A DNA stretch of 34,649 bases from an uncultured bacterium. Lineage in GTDB: Bacteria > Patescibacteriota > Dojkabacteria > CALFHW01. Positions 1 to 7,589 of this stretch are shown in pieces (within the stretch, counting starts at the first letter, position 1; each line of letters begins with the position of its first letter). A model generated the notes under the pieces. That model was not told the origin of the DNA. It saw only the letters and a list, made by a program, of their open reading frames with translations, and ran no database searches. Made by a program: the position numbers and the translations under genes. Where the stretch lies: positions 1 to 34,649 of the forward strand of contig CALFHW010000068.1 of NCBI GenBank assembly GCA_937876695.1, in the 5' to 3' direction.

Positions 1-585
1 TTTATCAGTTTATTTTTATTTATTCACTACCCCGATCCATTCGATTTGAGGCTATTTATGGTTGCACCGCTTGTTCTCGGATTTTTAAGTACGGTATTTT
101 TAATTTCAAAATCAACCGGATTAATTCGGGTAACTCTTATTTTATTATTAATAATTTTTAGCGGCTATACTACCTATCACCAACTGCGCTGGGACTTTAA
201 CGGCTTTGTACGCACTGCAGCCAAAGAGACATTACGGACCTCGGATGGCTACACAAATGGAGAATACTATTATTTTCATAGAACAGCACTTCGAGAGTTC
301 GAACTTAGCAATGTGGAGTTAGGCCGCGGCGCTGATATCATTTTCTCCGGCAACGAAGATTCCTGGCTATATCCATACTTCGGCAACCGCTGGCAAAATA
401 AAATTGATTACGCTGATAGCTATACAGATGCTATTAGAAAATTTGCTGAAGGTAATTATAATTACATGGTTTTGGAAGCAGTCAGTTCGCAACAAGATGA
501 AATAATTAAATCGGTTCCTGTAGATATAAAATTATTGGCCAGGGATGATTATTCTTTAATTTATAGCAAGAACACTAAACCATGA
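1..585 (+). CDS. C-terminal part of a polytopic membrane protein, probably GT-C type glycosyltransferase (partial at left edge)
   Basis: The reading frame is open from base 1, so the gene starts outside the window; only about 194 residues are visible. Seen: hydrophobic helices near residues 1-10, 20-35 and 40-60, then a soluble tail of about 130 residues with no further membrane segment. A helix bundle followed by an extracytoplasmic tail is typical of GT-C glycosyltransferases (ArnT/PMT-like), which use lipid-linked sugars on the outer membrane face; the catalytic N-terminal loop is not visible, so this is inference. It overlaps the downstream GT11-like gene by 4 bases (ATGA), which points to translational coupling and a shared role in surface glycan synthesis. 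It could also be another polytopic membrane protein. Confidence 0.6.
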   Translation, partial: FISLFLFIHYPDPFDLRLFMVAPLVLGFLSTVFLISKSTGLIRVTLILLLIIFSGYTTYHQLRWDFNGFVRTAAKETLRTSDGYTNGEYYYFHRTALREFELSNVELGRGADIIFSGNEDSWLYPYFGNRWQNKIDYADSYTDAIRKFAEGNYNYMVLEAVSSQQDEIIKSVPVDIKLLARDDYSLIYSKNTKP

Positions 586-1397
586 TGAAACTACTGATAA
601 TAGAAAGCCATAACGGTGGCAGGCTAGCCAATCAGCTCTGGAACTTTATTAGTATCTACGCTTACGCAGTAGAGAAAAAGTATTTTCTAGTCAACCCAAC
701 TTTCGCAGAGTATTCAGGTCTATTTGCCCAATTTAAAAATAATCCCCTGGGCTCACCTAATGCGAATTTTAATTTTTTGCCAAAAAACTCAGGACAGCTG
801 CTACTGAAAGTTATTAAGAAATTAAATAAAATTATTCCGATCGCACATAGTGTGCAGACCGGCGAAGCGGATGGAGCCATCATTTTGCCTCCCACTAACC
901 CTGACTTTAAGCCAGATAAACCAGTATTGCTGTTCAATGGCTGGCTTTTTCGCAATACCACTGGCCTAGAAAAGCATCGCACAGAGGTTATGCATAAATT
1001 TAGGCCCGCCCAAGAATTTCAAGATCAGATCGATAAGTTCTGGCAACGTTTACCAGAAGATAGTTTCAAGATCGCTGTCCACATTCGTCGCACCGACTAC
1101 AAACAGCATCTGGACGGCAGATACTTCTTCGAGATAGAACGATACCTCAAAGAGATGGCAGTCCGCTCTAAAGCCCACCCTGACAAAGCTATTTGCTTTG
1201 TCATATTTTCTGACGAGCCGAGGGAAATGGTGGAATTCAAAAGTGTCGACAGTCGCCATCAAGTAGTAATTTCCAAAAACCCCGCAATCGTCGATCTATT
1301 CTTGCTAAGCAAGTGCGACGAGATTATTGGGCCACCCAGTACCTTCAGTCAATTTGCTAGTTGGTATGGCCAGAACCGTCTGAACGTCATAGAGTGA
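582..1397 (+). CDS. GT11-like (alpha-1,2-fucosyltransferase-type) glycosyltransferase
   Basis: This 271-residue soluble protein shows the landmarks of glycosyltransferase family 11. A glycine-rich GRLANQLW motif lies at residues 13-20, the basic HIRRTDY motif (the HxRRxD GDP-sugar binding signature) at 167-173, then an FSDEP segment and a C-terminal stretch with GPPSTFSQFASWYG. Known members transfer fucose from GDP-fucose to a galactose 2-OH; the actual donor and acceptor here cannot be read from sequence. Length is close to the family norm of 270-300. The start is the first ATG of a tandem ATGATG that overlaps the upstream stop, so the two genes are probably translated together. Its stop codon lies inside a perfect inverted repeat that also contains the promoter of the next gene. 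Confidence 0.8.
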   Translation: MMKLLIIESHNGGRLANQLWNFISIYAYAVEKKYFLVNPTFAEYSGLFAQFKNNPLGSPNANFNFLPKNSGQLLLKVIKKLNKIIPIAHSVQTGEADGAIILPPTNPDFKPDKPVLLFNGWLFRNTTGLEKHRTEVMHKFRPAQEFQDQIDKFWQRLPEDSFKIAVHIRRTDYKQHLDGRYFFEIERYLKEMAVRSKAHPDKAICFVIFSDEPREMVEFKSVDSRHQVVISKNPAIVDLFLLSKCDEIIGPPSTFSQFASWYGQNRLNVIE

Positions 1398-1411
1398 TAT
1401 AATCACTCTAT
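1389..1411 (+). promoter_or_regulatory. Extended -10 promoter embedded in a perfect 10-bp inverted repeat
   Basis: Arms ATAGAGTGAT (1389-1398) and ATCACTCTAT (1402-1411) are exact reverse complements around a 3-base spacer. Between and across them lies TGATATAAT (1395-1403), a consensus extended -10. The predicted transcription start is about 1410, exactly at an ATG. The symmetry could be an operator or a small hairpin at the end of the upstream transcript; no T-run follows, so a classical terminator is unlikely. Confidence 0.6.
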
Positions 1412-1454
1412 GGCCAAAACTCAGTATAAGGCAGAACGCATATGTCACCTATAG
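1410..1454 (+). CDS. Possible 14-codon leader peptide at the 5' end of the mRNA
   Basis: An ATG sits seven bases after the TATAAT box, the same spacing seen before several real genes here. It opens a 14-codon frame ending in TAG at 1452-1454, which overlaps the start of the 1442 gene by 13 bases in another frame. It may be a leader peptide coupled to the next gene, or a chance ORF in a short 5' UTR. Confidence 0.3.
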   Translation: MAKTQYKAERICHL

Positions 1455-2269
1455 AAGTACCTGGGGATATTCCAACTTGGGAAGGCCCCGCTAATAATGT
1501 AATCGAGGAGAAAGTTAAGACTATATTCTTTGGGTCTGGGCATAACAACGCTAAAATCAAAACCCTGCGCAGCTTATATTTAACCAACCCAAATGAAATA
1601 ATTCCGGCTATGGAGTCGGTTTTATTTAGACCAGGTACTGCAATCCTAGACGCACCACCTGAACAACAGGGTCCTCAAGTTAATCTACTAAAGAGTCTTT
1701 TTCAGGGAGATGGAACCACACTGAACTCTGACTTGTTAAAAGTTGCATTTCAGTGTTTATTGCCAGATGAGCTCGATAATTCTACTGGCCCTCATATCGA
1801 TCCCCTGCAAAACAACTACCAGAAGCGTAGATCCCTGGCTATTGCCAATTATACCAGCCAGATTAATTTATATTTGCGCCAAAACCGCGGTAAAAGTATT
1901 CTTCCAATTACTAATTTCTCAAAGGTCACTGGTTTTTTGGTAGGTGTACGAAATCGAGAAAGCGATGAAGCGTGGTCTAAACTTATTAATTTCGCAGATA
2001 TGACACCTTTAGAATTCATTCGCAACATTTCCAATAGCAATCCATACCCCAATAGCCATAATGAAATGCTGGCACTGGCACTATTGTCTTGTAATGCTAT
2101 GGCACATAGTCTGCAGGGGTATAGTACAACTATCCCGCGCTGGCGACCCCTAGTGTTGGGGCCAAACAAAGCATTTGAGATATGGCTCAACCTAGACGAA
2201 AGCTACGACAGCTCCCCAACTAATCTGTTGAGTAAAATAATCGACTCTATTCTAAGGCGACAACAATAG
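1442..2269 (+). CDS. Hypothetical protein, 275 aa
   Basis: Not recognised. The protein appears soluble, without a signal peptide or membrane helix, and is probably mostly helical; no catalytic motif is evident. The ATG at 1442 is chosen because AAGG (1428-1431) lies about 10 bases upstream and the frame is open to TAG. It has its own strong promoter at 1395-1403, so it is probably transcribed separately from the glycosyltransferase pair. Its 3' end overlaps the 3' end of the convergent DUF4352-like gene by 23 bases, so any mutation there changes both proteins. Confidence 0.7.
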   Translation: MSPIEVPGDIPTWEGPANNVIEEKVKTIFFGSGHNNAKIKTLRSLYLTNPNEIIPAMESVLFRPGTAILDAPPEQQGPQVNLLKSLFQGDGTTLNSDLLKVAFQCLLPDELDNSTGPHIDPLQNNYQKRRSLAIANYTSQINLYLRQNRGKSILPITNFSKVTGFLVGVRNRESDEAWSKLINFADMTPLEFIRNISNSNPYPNSHNEMLALALLSCNAMAHSLQGYSTTIPRWRPLVLGPNKAFEIWLNLDESYDSSPTNLLSKIIDSILRRQQ

Positions 2270-2615
2270 TCTTAGCTGAGAATACACCTGGAGTAAATAC
2301 TAGTTCCAATGATTTAGACTTTTGGCTTACTTCAAATGTAACCCAACCCCTGACGCTATCCCCACCAGCGATGCTCTTGCTAGGTAGCGCAGGTTCTTTA
2401 ATATCAAAAATATCCCTGTCATAGTAAAGACCATTTTCATCTCTTACATCAAAATTGAGACCGCTAATATGGCAAGGAGAATTCGATCTATTGGTAACTT
2501 TTACATCCACTGTAATGTATTTGTTTCCAGCATCGGGCTTTGCGAAACTGTCATTACTCTTTACATCAAGATCAACTGCATTGACTTGGAGGATAAAATC
2601 TTCCAGCTCAACCAT
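2247..2615 (-). CDS. DUF4352/telokin-like beta-sandwich protein, probably surface or regulatory
   Basis: This 122-residue protein has a pattern like DUF4352 immunoglobulin-like domains: alternating strands, a KYITVDVKVTNRS segment (roughly residues 32-44), a region mentioning polar N-rich turns, then RGWVTFEVS and LVF strands at the end. Family members are usually lipoprotein or anchored extracellular domains in Gram-positive-like organisms. Here there is no signal peptide or anchor, which is odd. It lies 20 bases downstream of the Ltp protein gene on the same strand; the two may work together, with the anchor supplied by the neighbour. No clear ribosome site is seen. Family assignment is by strand pattern only. 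Confidence 0.55.
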   Translation of the reverse strand: MVELEDFILQVNAVDLDVKSNDSFAKPDAGNKYITVDVKVTNRSNSPCHISGLNFDVRDENGLYYDRDIFDIKEPALPSKSIAGGDSVRGWVTFEVSQKSKSLELVFTPGVFSAKTIVVALE

Positions 2616-2635
2616 ATCAACTAGTTTAGACTTCT

Positions 2636-3268
2636 CTATAATCCGACTGAACTAGCTCCGTACTCTGCTTGAGTTTGTGTAAACTTTTCATACTTCAACT
2701 GGTTAATTAGACCGCCTCGTGAAAAAGCTGTGTGCGACATATATGATTGGGCTTTTTTTGCAGCTTGCTCATTCCAGTCAGCACCACAATTATCTGCAGC
2801 ATAAACTGCGTCCTCGTGTGAGAATTCTTCGTATTCAAGTTGTCCAACCAGCCCATCATGGGAAAATGCTGAGTGTTTTAAATAAGATTCTGCCTTTGCT
2901 AGTGCATTCTTTTGGCTGACTGTAATTGTCACAGCTGGAGGAGTCGGAGTTACTGGTGTAGCAGGTGTCTCTGGGTTGGCAGGCGTGGTTGGGGTTGTAG
3001 GAGTAGTAGGAGCTGGATCTGCGCCGTGCTCAGTATAACCTGGGTAGGATGCAACTCTAATTCCATTATAATTACTGCTGCTTGGGCTAAGCATACCTAA
3101 GCCTACGCAGGCGCAACAACAAAACAAAACCATTAGGATCAGGACCACGATTACAATCACTACTCCCGAGATTCCGCCCAGGAAAGCCCCAGCCACCGCA
3201 TTACCCGATCCACTCTTCTTAGGCTCAAAATTTGTAGTTACAGTTGAAGTCTTAACATCATCGGTCAT
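2636..3268 (-). CDS. Membrane-anchored protein with two Ltp-type repeats
   Basis: This 210-residue protein has a short cytoplasmic N-terminus, one strong membrane helix (about residues 26-60, ending in a Cys cluster CCCAC), a Thr/Pro-rich linker (about 83-114) and two tandem repeats of roughly 45 residues at the C-terminus. The repeats share the pattern of a KA-SY helix, then AFS--GL--QL-YE-F, typical of the Ltp domain (PF07553). That domain is known from surface lipoproteins, including a streptococcal prophage superinfection-exclusion protein. Here it is anchored by a helix rather than an obvious lipobox. A role in blocking phage DNA entry or in cell-surface contact is possible but inferred. 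Start is ATG with no clear Shine-Dalgarno. Confidence 0.8.
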   Translation of the reverse strand: MTDDVKTSTVTTNFEPKKSGSGNAVAGAFLGGISGVVIVIVVLILMVLFCCCACVGLGMLSPSSSNYNGIRVASYPGYTEHGADPAPTTPTTPTTPANPETPATPVTPTPPAVTITVSQKNALAKAESYLKHSAFSHDGLVGQLEYEEFSHEDAVYAADNCGADWNEQAAKKAQSYMSHTAFSRGGLINQLKYEKFTQTQAEYGASSVGL

Positions 3269-3372
3269 AGCGCGTATTTGAGCCTAAATTTATACATCTA
3301 ATGATAACTCTAGCTCACCAGCATTGCAACCCGCGCTGTTTCCCAGCTCTGCAAAACTTTGGTTCTGTCAGT

Positions 3373-4161
3373 TTATAGATAATGTGCCATCAACTCTGTT
3401 AATTTCATCTGTGCGTATTTTGCGGGATAAGGAAAATACAGATTGAAATCGGTTTGCTCCTCAACTTGGAGATTCCGCCTGAACTTCTCTACTACTTCTG
3501 CTCTCAGCTGCTTATCTCTAGTCAGAAATTGTCCCCAATGAGCGTTATCTTGCGACTTGTTGCCATTTTGCAAAAGGTTCGCATTATCGGAAAACTTCCT
3601 GGGGAATAGCCTATTAAATGCCACAATATTTAGCAGCCAGGTTTCGACATAAAGCACCGTATCCTCCTGGTAACGAGCCTCCACCTTTATATCCGAAAGC
3701 ATACTTCTCAATTCTGCCAGCCGAGCTTCAATTCTATTCTTGGATAACACGCCCAGTTCATCATTGACATCTAAATGCAATTGATATGCATCAAGTTCCG
3801 GACGATAGTAGGCATGGAAGCAGGGTTCTATTGCCGCAGATCCATCCGCTACATCACCGGCATTCTCTTGTAGTTTCTGTTCGCTGTCCGCTGCTCGCTT
3901 CTTTTGCTCAGCCTGCAGGTATGCATTGTAAAAGTAATCGTTCAGTCCATCATCGCCTCTCGGCATTGCCGTCATCAATTCCTGCCAGATCTCGTTGTCC
4001 TCCTGCGGCGCGACATCATCACTGTGGCCGATTATCCTGGTATACAGAGCAGTATTATTAAACAACGCACTTTCCATTGCCAGACCGTGCTTTTCAACTA
4101 GACGCCGTGCAAACTCCAATTGCAGATCAAAAAATTCTCGCTGGTACATTGTAGATCCCAT
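3373..4161 (-). CDS. Conserved-looking hypothetical protein, 262 aa
   Basis: Function not recognised. The N-terminus (MYQREFFDLQLEFARRL region) resembles a family of unannotated bacterial proteins, but this is memory of a pattern, not a search. The protein is soluble, rich in acidic and aromatic residues, with a polar Lys/Glu-rich stretch near residues 85-105. An upstream TTG at 4167 extends the frame by two residues, but the ATG at 4161 is preferred: a perfect TATAAT lies five bases before it, giving a leaderless mRNA. A second ATG four codons later (4149) is also possible. Confidence 0.7.
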   Translation of the reverse strand: MGSTMYQREFFDLQLEFARRLVEKHGLAMESALFNNTALYTRIIGHSDDVAPQEDNEIWQELMTAMPRGDDGLNDYFYNAYLQAEQKKRAADSEQKLQENAGDVADGSAAIEPCFHAYYRPELDAYQLHLDVNDELGVLSKNRIEARLAELRSMLSDIKVEARYQEDTVLYVETWLLNIVAFNRLFPRKFSDNANLLQNGNKSQDNAHWGQFLTRDKQLRAEVVEKFRRNLQVEEQTDFNLYFPYPAKYAQMKLTELMAHYL

Positions 4162-4166
4162 GCGCA

Positions 4167-4172
4167 ATTATA
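4167..4172 (-). promoter_or_regulatory. -10 box for a leaderless gene (ATG 4161)
   Basis: TATAAT on the minus strand is followed by TGCGC and then the ATG, so transcription would start at the A of the start codon. There is no room for a ribosome binding site. Confidence 0.55.
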
Positions 4173-4206
4173 ACGCACAAATTATACTTGTATGTTTATA
4201 TGCATT

Positions 4207-4995
4207 CTAATCTACAGCAACAACTATTGATTGTTGTGTGTCAAGTTGCCTGCTAATAGTGGCAAGCCGATTTACTAGCTCGCCGGCTAAATCTCTTCGC
4301 ACCGTCAAAGGAATACTGTTTACAGTTAAGGTTATTCCTAGCAGCCCTAGCGCATCCTCCAGTAGCTCAATATCAAACACGTTTGGGAGTTCATATAAAT
4401 CGACACTAAAATCAAAGACCTCCCGAAGCTCAGCTTGATCTCTGGTTATCAATAGATTAGATGTATTAAAAAGGTACTCTGTGAGGGATTGAGTATTTAA
4501 GACCTTTGCATTTAGTAATCTATCAATTACTACAATTGGATCTTGCTGCTGTTCGGGCTCCAGTTGTCCTGCTAGTTCTCCATCTGCTTCTCTGACTACA
4601 AATATGGCCGAGAGCTCCTGACAATAGGCAATACCAGCGCCAGAAGTTCCTATACCCCTCTTAAGAATTACCCAGTCAGCTGTGTAGGAAGTCCGGGTTC
4701 TAACATTGCCATAACTATCCGGTACATATAGTGGTTGGTCATTTTGCACCTCAATTGATATCCCATTCATCCTAGCGAACTCAGGATAAACGCTGGTGAG
4801 CTGAATAGCTAAGACCAACAGTGGTAAGGTGTTTGAGCATAAAAAATTATTCGATTCATACAGGCTAGGTACTTCTTTTTGTATGAGATCCAAATGTCGC
4901 CGCATGTCTTGATCGGCTCCTGAAGGCATAATTATCGACCTGTCTGTTTTCCCATATTCTGATTCTGGACGCATAATTGCTAGATCTAATAACAT
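4207..4995 (-). CDS. Hypothetical protein, 262 aa
   Basis: Not recognised. The protein is soluble, moderately acidic and Leu-rich in its C-terminal half; no signal peptide, membrane helix or catalytic motif is visible. The ATG at 4995 is preceded by TATAAT (minus strand, bases 5000-5005) only four bases away, so it may be leaderless or start a few codons later (an ATG lies at codon 8). It is followed 45 bases later by the separately promoted 3373-4161 gene, and preceded on the same strand by the GNAT gene with a 40-base gap. Confidence 0.65.
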   Translation of the reverse strand: MLLDLAIMRPESEYGKTDRSIIMPSGADQDMRRHLDLIQKEVPSLYESNNFLCSNTLPLLVLAIQLTSVYPEFARMNGISIEVQNDQPLYVPDSYGNVRTRTSYTADWVILKRGIGTSGAGIAYCQELSAIFVVREADGELAGQLEPEQQQDPIVVIDRLLNAKVLNTQSLTEYLFNTSNLLITRDQAELREVFDFSVDLYELPNVFDIELLEDALGLLGITLTVNSIPLTVRRDLAGELVNRLATISRQLDTQQSIVVAVD

Positions 4996-5035
4996 ATCTA
5001 TTATATACTAACAGTTGCGTATCCTCCAACTTATT

Positions 5036-5980
5036 CTAATGGAGTTTGAGAATTGACAGCCAGCGGTTAATTGTCCTATCATCTAACGCCCTCAAATAGT
5101 GTCTAAACTCTTCTGAGACATGGCTATTCATATAGACGGCATGGAGTACATCCTCCTCCAATGAGAATCCCGCCACAGAATACATTCCCCCCAGCAATCC
5201 GTGTAGCTGGGCATACTTACTCAAAATTGGTACTAAAATTTGATGGCTATTTCTGGTAGAAATGATTGGCAGGTCCTGGGGATTAGTGGACCTAATCTTA
5301 TTAATCACCAACCGAGTACCTGGGATTCCTATTTGCGTATTCTCTTGGTCTGGGAAGTTAATTTGTCCTTCCACGACTGCCCTAACTGGTAAAATAGCTG
5401 ATAAATTATATTCTGCGAACTCATTAATTTCTTCATAAAATGATATCTCACTAGTGGCGATAATCGCCAATGTAGAAGTATGTGATTTCCCATCAATATC
5501 GACGACCAAGTGCCTACCATTGATGTTCTCTCCGACTTTATCTTGGCTAACAGGGATTACCCCAATGGCGGCATTCAGAGGGTAAACCTCTAAATTCGTC
5601 ATCTCTTTCAACTTTGGAATAATAAAATTCATGACAGTAGACCCAAGTGTAGCATAGGTTATGACGCTATAGCCCAGTCTCACATAGTCACGCACGATAT
5701 CTGTTTTCCATGCAAATAATTGCCTAGATAGACTTCTACCTCTGAAATCTTTGGCAATCGCCAAGCTGCCTACTTCAATAAGCTTCTCATCCACGAATTT
5801 TATCCCCGCACAGCCGACTATTTTGTTAGCACTTCTTATCACAGCGTAAAAGCCTGTACCTGTTCTCTTTCCTTGGCCGTCATAGGTCTCCACAACTTGT
5901 GCTAAGGGAGAATTGTCGCCCCAAATAGACTTTAAGAAGTCTTCGAGTTCAGCTGTTTCAAACTGGGTTGAAATTTCCAT
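5036..5980 (-). CDS. GNAT-family N-acetyltransferase fused to an unknown C-terminal domain
   Basis: Residues 1 to about 140 look like a GNAT fold: a strand with FYAVIRSANKIVGCAGI, then the EVGSLAIAKDFRGRSLSRQL region, whose R-x-x-G-R-S/A pattern is the acetyl-CoA pyrophosphate loop. GNATs transfer an acetyl group from acetyl-CoA to an amine. Residues about 150-314 match nothing I recognise and make the protein about twice the usual GNAT length. The gene sits 21 bases behind the Nudix gene on the same strand and is probably cotranscribed with it. The substrate is unknown. Confidence 0.75.
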   Translation of the reverse strand: MEISTQFETAELEDFLKSIWGDNSPLAQVVETYDGQGKRTGTGFYAVIRSANKIVGCAGIKFVDEKLIEVGSLAIAKDFRGRSLSRQLFAWKTDIVRDYVRLGYSVITYATLGSTVMNFIIPKLKEMTNLEVYPLNAAIGVIPVSQDKVGENINGRHLVVDIDGKSHTSTLAIIATSEISFYEEINEFAEYNLSAILPVRAVVEGQINFPDQENTQIGIPGTRLVINKIRSTNPQDLPIISTRNSHQILVPILSKYAQLHGLLGGMYSVAGFSLEEDVLHAVYMNSHVSEEFRHYLRALDDRTINRWLSILKLH

Positions 5981-6001
5981 ACCTGATCTGGATAAGCTGT
6001 G

Positions 6002-6526
6002 CTAGTGGGTCTGATAAATCGCCCAAATGGCCAGGGTATCTGAGGCAGTTATCTCGCCGTTTTTGATCATGGCGGTAATCTCTGCCTGGCTAAACCAAGC
6101 TACGCTCATGCCTTGCTCGGACTGTTCGCGATCTGTGGCGACCTCCTCTAGCCCGGTGGCTACGAAAACATGTGAAATCTCGGAAATTCTTCTGCGGTAG
6201 ATATGATGACCGCCAATCCTTTCGAGCCTGCTGGCCTGGTATCCGCCCTCTTCCGCAAGCTCCCGCCTCGCAGCTTGCTCTGGAGTTTCCTTGGCATCGA
6301 TGAAGCCTCCTGGGAATTGCCACATTTCTTTGCCAACGGGGTGATTGTACTCTTTAACTAACAAAATCTTGCCCTCAGCGTCAATTGCGATGACATCCGC
6401 ACCATCAGCCTTATTGAAGAACTTGAGGTACTTAGTGTGCTCGCCATTTGGGAGTTCAATGTCGTCCTCAAGCAAAGTAATCCGCTGGTGCTTAAAAATC
6501 TCGGTAGTTTTGAGAATCTTCCACAT
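6002..6526 (-). CDS. Nudix hydrolase, ADP-ribose pyrophosphatase-like
   Basis: This 174-residue protein contains a complete Nudix box: G-FIDAK-E-x7-REL-AEEGGY fits GX5EX7REUXEEXGU, the Mg2+-binding helix that cleaves X-linked nucleoside diphosphates. The preceding region (LLVKEYNHPVGKEMWQFPGG) is typical of the ADP-ribose pyrophosphatase (NudF/NUDT5) branch, so ADP-ribose or a nucleotide sugar is the likeliest substrate. Length is normal for the family. It probably leads a two-gene unit with the GNAT gene. On the minus strand TATACT lies about 25 bases before the ATG (bases 6551-6556), a plausible -10 giving a short leader. Confidence 0.88.
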   Translation of the reverse strand: MWKILKTTEIFKHQRITLLEDDIELPNGEHTKYLKFFNKADGADVIAIDAEGKILLVKEYNHPVGKEMWQFPGGFIDAKETPEQAARRELAEEGGYQASRLERIGGHHIYRRRISEISHVFVATGLEEVATDREQSEQGMSVAWFSQAEITAMIKNGEITASDTLAIWAIYQTH

Positions 6527-6563
6527 AATTGTATTGCGATAACTAATGAGAGTATATTAACAC

Positions 6564-6636
6564 GAGAATACTCCTGAAAAGACCCAAAAAACACTTACGC
6601 AAATAGCTACTAAATCGTTGAAATCACAGCAAGGAA
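6564..6636. repeat. 73-bp direct repeat, copy 1
   Basis: This segment is repeated at 7460-7532 with three differences over 73 bases and no gaps. It begins with GAGAA, contains GAAAAGACCCAAAAAACAC and ends in AAGGAA. It lies just upstream of the HAD gene promoter. No open reading frame or strong hairpin is apparent within it. Confidence 0.92.
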
Positions 6637-6659
6637 ACAGATCCTAATTAACTGGTATT

Positions 6660-6668
6660 TGCTATAAT
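6660..6668 (+). promoter_or_regulatory. Extended -10 promoter of the HAD gene (leaderless)
   Basis: TGCTATAAT is a consensus extended -10. The ATG at 6675 begins seven bases after the box, which places the transcription start on the start codon. No -35 is evident at the usual spacing, as expected for an extended -10 promoter. Confidence 0.7.
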
Positions 6669-6674
6669 CCTATC

Positions 6675-7337
6675 ATGCAAAGTGATATTGAAGCTTTGAA
6701 ACTCGAGCTCGCCAAGAGCGATATTAAAGGAATTGCTCTCGATATAGATGAGACTCTTTCTTGGACAATTGGCTGGTGGGTAGAGAATTTGCAAGAATTA
6801 TTTGGGAATCCTGAAAATCTGAGCATTCCAGAACTAATTAAAAAATACCGATACACCCAGAATGTCCCCTATTGGCAAACTGATGAGGCTCTTAAATGGA
6901 TGGAAGAACATCGCAGCTCAAATGCAGTGCAAGAACAGCTACCATTAATACCGGATGTACATCAATATGTACTGAAGATTCACAAGATAGTACCGGTTAT
7001 AGCATACATAACAGTCAGGCCAGACAGCGTAATTCAGGGCACGAAGAACTGGCTAGCTAAACATAATTTCCCAGAGGCGCCGGTTATAGCCAGACCTGAG
7101 TCGGTTGATCATACCGCAGGCAATGAATGGAAAGCAGAGGCACTTAACTATTTATACCCAAGTGTTCTAGGAATTGTAGATGACAATCCGAGCTTGGTTC
7201 AGCAATTACCTGAATCATACAAAGGAACTGTATTTGTCTATGAGAACGAACCACCCTTGCGAGAGGGTCTGGATATCGTACATTGCAGAGACTGGCTATC
7301 AGTAGTCGAGGCTGTTGAGAAGCGGTTTGGTAAGTGA
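6675..7337 (+). CDS. HAD-superfamily phosphatase, 5'-nucleotidase-like
   Basis: This 220-residue protein has all four HAD motifs: LDIDETL near residues 21-27 (catalytic Asp nucleophile and acid/base Asp), YITVRP for motif II, a Lys in GNEWKAEAL for motif III, and GIVDDNPS for the acidic Mg2+ site. The insert after motif I is helical, as in C1-cap HADs. HAD hydrolases cleave phosphomonoesters through an aspartyl-phosphate; the NT5C-like layout suggests a nucleotide substrate, which is inference. It is transcribed from its own leaderless promoter and lies between two copies of a 73-bp repeat, so the gene could have been gained or duplicated as a unit. Confidence 0.8.
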   Translation: MQSDIEALKLELAKSDIKGIALDIDETLSWTIGWWVENLQELFGNPENLSIPELIKKYRYTQNVPYWQTDEALKWMEEHRSSNAVQEQLPLIPDVHQYVLKIHKIVPVIAYITVRPDSVIQGTKNWLAKHNFPEAPVIARPESVDHTAGNEWKAEALNYLYPSVLGIVDDNPSLVQQLPESYKGTVFVYENEPPLREGLDIVHCRDWLSVVEAVEKRFGK

Positions 7338-7380
7338 GGGAACCACCTGCTGGCATTTTTGAAAGGAACCTTGCAGCATA

Positions 7381-7415
7381 GCTATGGGGTTACCGTAGGG
7401 TTGCTATGGTGTTAC
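7381..7415. repeat. Short tandem-like direct repeat (2 x 13 bp)
   Basis: GCTATGGGGTTAC (7381-7393) recurs as GCTATGGTGTTAC (7403-7415), one mismatch, with a 22-base period. It lies between the HAD stop codon and the second 73-bp repeat. Function unknown. Confidence 0.6.
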
Positions 7416-7459
7416 TTGACTCCCGAAGCATTCTTTAAAGAATCCATTTACATTCCTAT

Positions 7460-7532
7460 GAGAACACCCCTGAAAAGACCCAAAAAACACTTACGCAAAT
7501 AGCTACTAAATCGTTGAAATCACAGTAAGGAA
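7460..7532. repeat. 73-bp direct repeat, copy 2
   Basis: This is the second copy of the 6564-6636 repeat, in the same orientation, with three substitutions. It precedes the ROK kinase gene, with a TAAAAT -10-like box at 7575-7580, so both copies lie immediately upstream of a plus-strand gene. Confidence 0.92.
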
Positions 7533-7589
7533 GTGGTAGCTACAATTAATGTGCAACAACCACCATTTTTCTAGTAAAATCAAAGCAAT

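Noticed and set aside
2247..3268. The DUF4352-like and Ltp genes as one frameshifted gene
   Set aside because: Each has its own start and stop, the gap is 20 bases with a clean TAG and ATG, and both domains are complete.
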